DNA of 16,900 bases from Bacteroidota bacterium (lineage in GTDB: Bacteria > Bacteroidota > Bacteroidia > Flavobacteriales > Flavobacteriaceae). A program made the translations under genes and the position numbers. Where the stretch lies: contig JAHZIZ010000156.1 in assembly GCA_022601215.1 (NCBI GenBank), forward strand, positions 1 to 16,900, written 5' to 3'. The notes beneath the pieces are model-generated. The model saw only the letters and a program-made list of their open reading frames with translations, was not told the DNA's origin and did no database searches. Position 1 is the first letter of the stretch; every line of letters starts with the position of its first letter. Positions 7,531 to 13,638 of this stretch are shown one piece after another.

Positions 7531-7572
7531 ATGTGGTTGGGGTTCCTGTTTTTTGAACAAAAAATTGAGTAG
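7531..7572 (+). CDS. Possible 13-codon leader peptide (speculative)
   Basis: Within the long leader of the ldhA unit an ATG at 7531 opens a short frame, MWLGFLFFEQKIE, ending at TAG 7570-7572, two bases before the ATG at 7575. Such tight spacing could couple translation of the two frames. No clear ribosome binding site precedes it, and a chance ORF of this size is quite possible. Confidence 0.15.
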   Translation: MWLGFLFFEQKIE

Positions 7573-7574
7573 CT

Positions 7575-8015
7575 ATGAAAAACATCACCTATAAATTCGT
7601 TCAATGGAGCAGCCCAGAGGAGTTGTATGATGCCTGTTTGGTCTGGAGATCCGAGCTGGAGTTTTTTAAAAGAGAACAACAGTTTTTAGACGCGTTAGTA
7701 AAGACCTATATGCCTCAAGTACTTTCAGAAGAATTATATCCAAAAACTGCTAACCTAATTACCCATTTGTCTCAGGAAGAAAATAAAGCAACTAAACTTC
7801 TCAAAAGGTTACAGACTCATACTAATCTAATCGAGATTTTAATGGACGGTATCGATGAAATACAAAAAGAGAAAAGCTACCGAGAGGCTCATTATTATCT
7901 GAAAATTGACATAGCTAAATATGCCAGGGATTTTAGAACAACTAAAACTGCCATTTTTGAATTAATCAAGTCCATGATGAAACAACGGAAGCAAAAGAAG
8001 ATTGCTGGCCATTAA
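7575..8015 (+). CDS. Helical protein of unknown function
   Basis: A 146-residue protein that I do not recognise. It is rich in Lys, Glu and Leu and predicted by eye to be almost entirely alpha-helical, with no membrane segment, signal peptide or cysteine cluster. Heptad-like stretches are seen around FFKREQQFLDALVKTY (residues about 34-49) and LSQEENKATKLLKRLQ (about 68-83), so a coiled-coil or helical bundle is likely. The C-terminus is strongly basic (KSMMKQRKQKKIAGH). It is the first gene of the unit with the lipoprotein (26-base gap) and ldhA, behind an Fnr-type dyad, so it is probably expressed when oxygen is low. Confidence 0.8.
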   Translation: MKNITYKFVQWSSPEELYDACLVWRSELEFFKREQQFLDALVKTYMPQVLSEELYPKTANLITHLSQEENKATKLLKRLQTHTNLIEILMDGIDEIQKEKSYREAHYYLKIDIAKYARDFRTTKTAIFELIKSMMKQRKQKKIAGH

Positions 8016-8041
8016 TATTATTAACTATAAAACAAATTTCT

Positions 8042-8677
8042 ATGAAAACCTGGTACTACATTGTAATGCTTGTACTCATCTCTAGCTGCTCATCAAGTAA
8101 GATAGTTAATGAGTGGAAAAGTCCAGATGCTGTAAATTTTGAAGCAAACAAAGTTTTGATTATTGGGATGACGCAAGATACAGAGTTGCGTAGGCATTTT
8201 GAAAGTCAACTTACAACTCAATTGGAGCGAAAAGGTGTCATAGCTGTACGAAGTGTTGATTTTTTTGAAGCTTCTTTTATGGAAGAGAAAAAAACAGAAG
8301 ATGACCTCAATGAGATTGAAAATCAATTGCTCGATGCTGGTTTTGATGCCATTTTGTTTTCTAAAGTGATTAGCTCTGAAGATAAGGTGACCCTTATGCA
8401 GGCGATTAGAGATTTTGATCAATCTTTTGATTCTTTTCGAGAAGATTACTATGGGGCTCAGGATGTGTTTTCTAGAAACAACGAGTATGAATCCTATAAA
8501 CTTCATCATGCAGAAACTAATCTGTACTGTATTTGCCCAGATAAAGAGCGTGAACTGCTTTGGAAAGGGAATATAGATGTAGTAGAGAGTGAAAATCGAA
8601 ATAAAAGTATACGTAATTATGTGCGTGTCCTTATCAAACAATTGGATGAAAATCAACTCTTAATTGTAGACCTATGA
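8042..8677 (+). CDS. Putative lipoprotein, unknown function
   Basis: 211 residues. The first 16 form a lipoprotein signal: basic Met-Lys start, hydrophobic core (YYIVMLVL) and lipobox I-S-S-C with Cys16 as the lipidated residue, followed by SSSK. The mature part has the pattern VNEWKSPDA, KVLIIGMTQD, HFESQLTTQLERKGV, which recalls small DUF4136/FlgO-like envelope lipoproteins, but the similarity is weak and no function follows. It should be anchored in the inner or outer membrane on the periplasmic side. Its stop codon overlaps the start of ldhA by four bases (ATGA, 8674-8677), which suggests translational coupling to a fermentation enzyme, an odd pairing for an envelope protein. Confidence 0.8.
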   Translation: MKTWYYIVMLVLISSCSSSKIVNEWKSPDAVNFEANKVLIIGMTQDTELRRHFESQLTTQLERKGVIAVRSVDFFEASFMEEKKTEDDLNEIENQLLDAGFDAILFSKVISSEDKVTLMQAIRDFDQSFDSFREDYYGAQDVFSRNNEYESYKLHHAETNLYCICPDKERELLWKGNIDVVESENRNKSIRNYVRVLIKQLDENQLLIVDL

Positions 8678-9663
8678 AAGTATTAGTCTTTAGTGCAAAG
8701 AAATTCGAAATACCCTTTCTAGAACAATGGAATACCGGACGGCATCAACTTACTTTTATCGAGGATAGATTGTGCTCAGAAACCGCAATGAAGGCTTTGG
8801 GATATGATGGGATTTCAATTTTCTCCGCAGATGATGCTTCGCCTAATGTCCTCGAAATGTTGAAAGATTTTGGAGTGCAATATATAACATTGCGATCTGC
8901 GGGGTATGACAATATACAGCTCTCTAAAGCAAGAAAATTGGGGCTAAAAGTTGCCAATGTCCCAGATTATTCTCCATTCGCCATAGCGGAACATGCTATT
9001 ACGCTATTGTTGGCATATAATCGAAAAATTGTATTAGCTCAAGAACAGATCAAGCAACGTGACTTTACGTTAGATTCCTTAGTGGGTTTTGATCTCAATA
9101 AAAAGAAAGTTGGCATTTTAGGTACGGGAAAAATTGGTTCACTTGTCGCTAAAATCCTCTATGGTTTTGGATGTGTAATTTATGCCAATGACACACGCAT
9201 TAATCCATATTTAAAAGAGCAACTTAATGTCGATTACATTTCCAAGGATGCCTTATGCAACGAAGTTGATATTCTAATTGTTTGTTTGCCACTTACCTCA
9301 GAAACGCATCACTTAATTGATGATGTGTTCCTTCAGAAATTGAAAAAAGATACCCTTATCGTCAATGTCGCTAGGGGAGCAATAGTGAAAACCGATGCCA
9401 TTTTAGATGCCTTAGATAACGGGTATCTTAAAGGATATGCCAGTGATGTATATGATAAGGAAAGTGGTGTGTTTTTTTACAAACATTCAAATAAAAATGC
9501 ATTGGATGACACCTTATTGCGGCTTATTAACCACCCCAGGGTATTATTAACGCCACATCAAGCATTTGCGACTCAGGAAGCTCTTCATAATATTGCTGAG
9601 ACAACAATGTATAATTTGGATTGCTGGGAAGAAGGGCTACACAGCACCAACCAACTTCCATAA
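8674..9663 (+). CDS. ldhA: D-lactate dehydrogenase (D-2-hydroxyacid dehydrogenase, LdhA type)
   Basis: 329 residues, the same length as E. coli LdhA. The substrate loop RSAGYDN (Arg74) is followed by the Rossmann motif ILGTGKIGS (Gly150, Gly152, Gly155) and an acidic Asp173 at the end of the second strand, which favours NAD over NADP. The catalytic triad is present: Arg234 in NVARGAIV, Glu263 in VYDKESG, His295 in TPHQAF. The enzyme reduces pyruvate to D-lactate with NADH in the cytoplasm, regenerating NAD when respiration is limited. The ATG at 8674 overlaps the preceding lipoprotein stop. An Fnr-type dyad lies ahead of the unit, which fits oxygen-limited expression. The convergent USP 6 ends three bases beyond, with no visible terminator between. 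Confidence 0.92.
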   Translation: MKVLVFSAKKFEIPFLEQWNTGRHQLTFIEDRLCSETAMKALGYDGISIFSADDASPNVLEMLKDFGVQYITLRSAGYDNIQLSKARKLGLKVANVPDYSPFAIAEHAITLLLAYNRKIVLAQEQIKQRDFTLDSLVGFDLNKKKVGILGTGKIGSLVAKILYGFGCVIYANDTRINPYLKEQLNVDYISKDALCNEVDILIVCLPLTSETHHLIDDVFLQKLKKDTLIVNVARGAIVKTDAILDALDNGYLKGYASDVYDKESGVFFYKHSNKNALDDTLLRLINHPRVLLTPHQAFATQEALHNIAETTMYNLDCWEEGLHSTNQLP

Positions 9664-9666
9664 AAA

Positions 9667-10494
9667 CTATCGCTTCAAAAATAATAAAGGAATCGTAGTA
9701 TTATAGGAGAGCTTAGACGTATTGGAGCCTAGAAACATTCGCTCAAGAAGCGATTTTTTCTCTATAAATACCGCATGGATATCTACTTTTAATAACTGAG
9801 TGGCGATATTAATGGCAACAGGGTCTAATGCAGTATGTAATGGGTAATGCGTATATTGATATCCTGTAAAGATTTTCTTCAAACCTTCTGGTGAATGTTT
9901 TAGGTCCTTTGACGGATCCATTAAATCCAAAATATGTAATTCTGGTTGATGTATGTTTATTAATTCTTTGAAAATTTGGATCCCTTTTTCTGAAAAGTCT
10001 TCACAATTATGAGTGGAGAACAGCGCTTTTTGAAGGGTGTTAAATTTGTATCCTTCAGGAATAGTGAGTATCGGGCAATGTATGGACCTAATTATGCTCA
10101 ACGTATTACTGCCAAACAGGACTTCCTTTGCTCCGGTCGCACCATTAGTTCCCATGATGATTAGATCTATTTGATGTTGCGAAACAGCCTGTCTCACAGC
10201 TGCGCCTAAACTATCAAAATCGAATAATTCTGTGAAGGTGTATTTTTCTTTTTTATAACGGGTTCTATAGGTAGCCGCAAATTCCTGGAGTTCCTTTTTA
10301 TTGTCCTTCGCTATTGCGCTGTGCACCGATGCTGTGGAAGGAGCTGTCATTAAATCGTCTAGGATAAACTCAGATTGCTTCTGTACGTTTAATATATAGA
10401 AGTTGCACTCCCAATTCTTAAAAAAAAGCATAGCGTATTCGATAGCATTTCTAGAATTATCGGAAAAATCGGTGGGTAATAGAATATTTTTCAT
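9667..10494 (-). CDS. Two-domain universal stress protein (USP 6)
   Basis: 275 residues from the ATG at 10494, giving MKNILLPTDFSDNSRNAI, the family N-terminus. A start at 10554 is possible in frame but would translate through the operator and the -7 element, so it is rejected. The ATP motif is present as GTNGATGAKEVLFGS (Asn for the usual Lys). Domain two is the most degenerate of the six: it opens ALFSTHN instead of FPTDF and ends FIEKKSLLERMFLG with no glycine loop. It is transcribed away from the DUF2892 gene and converges on ldhA. It is the only USP of the set on the minus strand and stands alone. Confidence 0.92.
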   Translation of the reverse strand: MKNILLPTDFSDNSRNAIEYAMLFFKNWECNFYILNVQKQSEFILDDLMTAPSTASVHSAIAKDNKKELQEFAATYRTRYKKEKYTFTELFDFDSLGAAVRQAVSQHQIDLIIMGTNGATGAKEVLFGSNTLSIIRSIHCPILTIPEGYKFNTLQKALFSTHNCEDFSEKGIQIFKELINIHQPELHILDLMDPSKDLKHSPEGLKKIFTGYQYTHYPLHTALDPVAINIATQLLKVDIHAVFIEKKSLLERMFLGSNTSKLSYNTTIPLLFLKR

Positions 10495-10510
10495 GCTCCT
10501 TAATTTTTTT

Positions 10511-10553
10511 GAAAAGTAGGATAGTATTAAACGTATAACAATGACTATTGTCA
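10511..10553 (-). promoter_or_regulatory. Fnr/Crp-like dyad plus -7 element, minus-strand promoter of USP 6
   Basis: Dyad TGAC-TATT-GTCA occupies 10542-10553 (centre 10547.5). Reading the minus strand, a -7-like element TACTTTTC lies at 10518-10511. The span is 43 bp, exactly as at the plus-strand promoters. The predicted leader before the ATG at 10494 is about a dozen bases. Confidence 0.68.
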
Positions 10554-10584
10554 TTTTGGAGTTAGCTAATGTTTTCCATTTTTA
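10542..10584 (+). promoter_or_regulatory. Same dyad acting rightward, promoter of the DUF2892 gene
   Basis: The dyad at 10542-10553 is shared with USP 6. To the right, TTTTG follows directly (10554-10558), and a weaker -7-like element CATTTTTA sits at 10577-10584, again 43 bp from the dyad start. It keeps the A and TTT of TAnnTTTG but lacks the first T and the final G. The predicted leader to the ATG at 10611 is about 20 bases. The rightward promoter is less certain than the leftward one. Confidence 0.5.
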
Positions 10585-10610
10585 CAGCGTTCAATAATAA
10601 CATCAAGATA

Positions 10611-10808
10611 ATGAAAAAAAATATGGGTAGCTTAGATCGGGGATTAAGAATATTAGTGGCTATTGCCATTGGTATTCTTTTCTATTTTGATAAAATATCA
10701 GGTCCCTTTGCGTATCTATTGATTACACTTTCAATAGTATTTGTACTCACAAGTTTGGTTAGTTTTTGTCCCTTATATCTTCCTTTAAAGATGAACACTA
10801 GGAAATAG
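10611..10808 (+). CDS. Small DUF2892 (YgaP-like) inner membrane protein
   Basis: 65 residues from the ATG at 10611, giving MKKNMGSLDRGLRILVAIAI, the standard start of DUF2892 proteins. An ATG at 10569 is in frame but precedes the predicted -7 element, so it is not used here. Two membrane segments follow (about residues 13-27 and 33-51), then the family ending SFCPLYLPLKMNTRK with one Cys. Many relatives end in a second Cys (NTC or STC); here that place is Arg. The domain accompanies rhodanese and sulfur or copper-related genes in other bacteria, but its function is unknown. It lies between an Fnr-type dyad and the ccoI promoter. Confidence 0.85.
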   Translation: MKKNMGSLDRGLRILVAIAIGILFYFDKISGPFAYLLITLSIVFVLTSLVSFCPLYLPLKMNTRK

Positions 10809-10832
10809 AGTAGTCAATTTTAAGTTTAAATA

Positions 10833-10875
10833 TGACTGATATCATTTTTTAGAAAAGGGTATTTATAAAACTTTG
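10833..10875 (+). promoter_or_regulatory. Fnr/Crp-like dyad plus -7-like element, promoter of ccoI
   Basis: Dyad TGAC-TGAT-ATCA is at 10833-10844 (centre 10838.5), followed by a T-run. The -7-like element AAACTTTG is at 10868-10875: the TTTG is perfect and exactly 43 bp from the dyad start, while the first T of TAnnTTTG is A. The predicted leader before the ATG at 10907 is about 26 bases. Confidence 0.66.
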
Positions 10876-10906
10876 ACTCAGGTATAATGAGCAAATAGAT
10901 TTAGGT

Positions 10907-13297
10907 ATGACACCATGCTTTCACTGCGGAGACGATTGTCTAGATACGCCACTACAACAATACGATAAGAATTTTTGTTGCTTTGGTTGTAAAACTGTTT
11001 TTGAGATTCTCAATGACAATGATTTAACGTATTACTATCAATTAGAATCGGCTCCAGGGATTTCTCCCCAAGAGACAGTTGCCACGTACGATTTCTTAGA
11101 CGATCTGGACATTGCTAATAAACTTCTGGATTTTAATGAAGGAAATACTCAAGTTGTCTCTTTTGTAATCCCTTCTATTCATTGTAGCTCATGTATTTGG
11201 GTACTAGAGAATTTGCAAAAACTTGCTCCTGCGGTAGTGAGTTCTCAAGTTAATTTCCCTAAAAAAAGAGTCCAAATTAGCTTTCATTCTGGGAAAATAA
11301 GTTTGCGAGAATTGGTGGTTCTATTGTCTAAAATTGGATACCAACCGCATATTTCTTTAGAAGATAATGCTTCAGAAGAAAGAAAACAGAACAAGACATT
11401 AATTTATAAACTTGGCGTTGCAGGATTTGCCTTTGGAAACGTAATGTTTCTTTCGTTCCCTGAATATTTTGAGGAATCCGAGTTTTGGCTCAATCAGTTC
11501 AAAGGAGTATTTCGCTGGCTCATGTTTGTCTTTTCATTACCTGTTGTATTGTACGCCGCACAAGACTACTTTAAGTCAGCTTATGCAGGCTTACGTTCTA
11601 AAATATTAAATATTGATGTTCCTATCGCAATTGGAATTGCTACGTTATTTATTCGAAGTACAATAGATATTAGCTTCCATATGGGTTCTGGTTTTTTTGA
11701 CAGTCTAACGGGGTTGGTGTTTTTCTTGCTTCTAGGGAAGTTTTTTCAACAAAAAACCTATGCATATCTTTCTTTTGAAAGAGATTATAAATCTTATTTC
11801 CCGATTGCCGTTACCAAACTTGTTAAGAAGGATGGGGATTCCATAGAAATCCCTACAGAAGTATATAAAATTAATAAAGGGGACCGACTTCTCATTAGGA
11901 ATCAGGAGTTGATTCCGGTTGATAGTATATTAATAAAAGGTGCGGCTTTAATTGATTATAGCTTTGTAACAGGAGAAGCAAATCCTATTCCCAAAGTTAG
12001 TGGAGAAGCTTTATTTGCAGGAGGGAAGCAACAAGGAGCAGTTTTGGAGATAGAGGTGGTGAAGTCGGTTTCCCAGAGTTACTTAACTCAATTGTGGAGT
12101 AATGAAATATTCTCCAAAAAAGAAAGCAGGATTTTTCAATCACTTACAGATCAAATCAGCAAACACTTTACGGTTGTTGTCTTAACCATTGCTGTTGTTG
12201 CCACTGCCTTTTGGTTGTTTTGGAATCCAAGTATTGCTTTTAATGTTTTTACGGCGGTACTCATAGTAGCATGTCCTTGTGCGATTGCCTTAGCGGCCCC
12301 ATTTACCTTGGGGAATGTGCTACGGTTCTTCGGAAATAAGAAATATTATCTCAAGGAGGCATCCGTAATAGAGCAAATGGCGAGCATTGATACGATAGTT
12401 TTTGACAAGACAGGCACGCTCACTTCAAACAAAAAGAGTATTGCGCATTATGAAGGAATTATTTTAAGTCCCGGTGAAGAAGAATTGCTTACAAGTTCTT
12501 TGCGCGCGTCCAATCATCCATTAAGTAGAGCCTTGTATTCGCAACTAAAAACGGTTGGAATAAAGACTTTAGATGAGTACCATGAGTCCATAGGCGAAGG
12601 CATTGAGGCAGTCATTGAAGAAAATCAGATTAAAATTGGGTCGTATTCTTTTGTAACAAATTGCTCAAAACCAAGTAACAATGGTTCGCATCGAACAGCA
12701 GTTCATATTAGCACTAATAGCGAATATAAAGGATGCTTTGTTTTTCTGAATGAATACAGGGCTCAAGTTGAATGTGTAATGAAAGAATTACATAACGCGT
12801 ATCAGCTTATAATACTTTCGGGTGATAATGAAGGAGAAAAAGAGAATCTGCAGCGCTTACTGCCGAAAGGTGTTCAACTCCACTTTAATCAGAAACCCGA
12901 GGATAAACTTTATTTTATAGAAAATCTACAACGCGAGAATAGCAAGGTAATGATGATTGGAGATGGTTTAAATGATGCAGGAGCATTAAAGCAAAGCAAT
13001 GTAGGGATTGCTATTTCTGAAAACACCAATTTATTTTCACCCGCTTGCGATGGAATTATGGACGCTGAGGTTTTTAGTCTCATTCCAGAATTTTTGAAGG
13101 CAGCGCAAAAAGGGGTGCAAATTATTAAGTGGAGTTTTATGTTTTCATTTTGCTATAATATTATTGGACTCGGTTTTGCGATAACGGGGCATTTGAAACC
13201 TGTTGTAGCCGCCATATTAATGCCCCTAAGCTCTATTAGTATCGTAGTCTTTACAACGCTTATGGTGCGCTTTCTTATTTATAGGAAACTGCGGTAA
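10907..13297 (+). CDS. ccoI: Cation-transporting P1B-type ATPase CcoI (FixI), copper for cbb3 oxidase
   Basis: 796 residues. The N-terminus has a Cys-rich metal-binding segment typical of CcoI (Cys4, Cys7, Cys11, Cys24, Cys25, Cys28), then a heavy-metal-associated domain with the motif CSSC (Cys93, Cys96). The P-type core is complete: CPC in the membrane (456-458), VTGE in the actuator, the phosphorylation motif DKTGT (Asp500), SNHPLSR of the nucleotide domain, and GDGLNDAG (685-692). In the CcoI/FixI group this inner-membrane pump moves copper outward for assembly of the heme-copper centre of cbb3 oxidase. It stands just before ccoS and ccoNO, as in many Bacteroidota, but with its own dyad promoter. 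Confidence 0.95.
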   Translation: MTPCFHCGDDCLDTPLQQYDKNFCCFGCKTVFEILNDNDLTYYYQLESAPGISPQETVATYDFLDDLDIANKLLDFNEGNTQVVSFVIPSIHCSSCIWVLENLQKLAPAVVSSQVNFPKKRVQISFHSGKISLRELVVLLSKIGYQPHISLEDNASEERKQNKTLIYKLGVAGFAFGNVMFLSFPEYFEESEFWLNQFKGVFRWLMFVFSLPVVLYAAQDYFKSAYAGLRSKILNIDVPIAIGIATLFIRSTIDISFHMGSGFFDSLTGLVFFLLLGKFFQQKTYAYLSFERDYKSYFPIAVTKLVKKDGDSIEIPTEVYKINKGDRLLIRNQELIPVDSILIKGAALIDYSFVTGEANPIPKVSGEALFAGGKQQGAVLEIEVVKSVSQSYLTQLWSNEIFSKKESRIFQSLTDQISKHFTVVVLTIAVVATAFWLFWNPSIAFNVFTAVLIVACPCAIALAAPFTLGNVLRFFGNKKYYLKEASVIEQMASIDTIVFDKTGTLTSNKKSIAHYEGIILSPGEEELLTSSLRASNHPLSRALYSQLKTVGIKTLDEYHESIGEGIEAVIEENQIKIGSYSFVTNCSKPSNNGSHRTAVHISTNSEYKGCFVFLNEYRAQVECVMKELHNAYQLIILSGDNEGEKENLQRLLPKGVQLHFNQKPEDKLYFIENLQRENSKVMMIGDGLNDAGALKQSNVGIAISENTNLFSPACDGIMDAEVFSLIPEFLKAAQKGVQIIKWSFMFSFCYNIIGLGFAITGHLKPVVAAILMPLSSISIVVFTTLMVRFLIYRKLR

Positions 13298-13361
13298 TAC
13301 CTATCTCTACAAAGACTTTTAACAGTTCATTTATTAAGTAAGAATATTTTCAATTTACAAC

Positions 13362-13404
13362 TGACATTTGTCATATTTTATCAACTACTTCCACAATATT
13401 TTTA
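13362..13404 (+). promoter_or_regulatory. Fnr/Crp-like dyad plus -7 element, promoter of ccoS-ccoNO-ccoQ-ccoP
   Basis: Dyad TGAC-ATTT-GTCA is at 13362-13373 (centre 13367.5). The -7 element TATTTTTA is at 13397-13404 (only the last G differs from TAnnTTTG). The span is 43 bp. The predicted leader before the ATG at 13424 is about 14 bases. It lies in the 126-base gap after ccoI, which otherwise holds no recognisable gene or terminator. Confidence 0.72.
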
Positions 13405-13423
13405 CTCCATAATTCAGGCAGGT

Positions 13424-13633
13424 ATGAATATTATTTATGTGCTTTTAGCAATAAGTGTTCTTGTTGCATTGGGCTTCTTTATCACATTTATTTTATCGGT
13501 AAAAAGTGGTCAATACGATGACGTATATACGCCTTCGGTACGGATGCTTTTTGAAGATGAATTGGTAGAGAGTACCCCTGAACCTTCCGAAGATATTTCA
13601 AAAAATCCAATCAATAAAAAAACAAAAGACTAA
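13424..13633 (+). CDS. ccoS: cbb3 oxidase maturation protein CcoS
   Basis: 69 residues. One membrane segment (about residues 3-24, YVLLAISVLVALGFFITFIL) is followed by the family signature SGQYDDVYTPSVRMLFEDE and an acidic-to-basic tail. CcoS is needed for insertion of cofactors into cbb3 oxidase in other bacteria. It is 5 bases ahead of ccoNO and first in the operon after the dyad promoter, the usual place in Bacteroidota. Confidence 0.93.
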   Translation: MNIIYVLLAISVLVALGFFITFILSVKSGQYDDVYTPSVRMLFEDELVESTPEPSEDISKNPINKKTKD

Positions 13634-13638
13634 CTATT

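Noticed and set aside
7519..7556. Intrinsic terminator after the beta-CASP gene (G-rich stretch followed by T run)
   Set aside because: The G tracts do not have matching C tracts; only a four-pair stem could be drawn. The stretch also lies downstream of the predicted promoter of the next unit.
8093..8656. Open frame of 187 codons on the minus strand
   Set aside because: It lies wholly antisense to the lipoprotein gene, which has a clear lipobox and operon context. The antisense product has no recognisable domain and an Ile/Phe/His-rich composition typical of a shadow frame.
10495..10554. Twenty-residue N-terminal extension of USP 6
   Set aside because: The extension translates the operator and the -7 element. 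All paralogues begin at the Met immediately before the first strand, matching the ATG at 10494.
10569..10610. Fourteen-residue N-terminal extension of the DUF2892 protein
   Set aside because: The ATG at 10569 precedes the predicted -7 element, and DUF2892 proteins normally begin at MKKNMG-like sequence, found at 10611.
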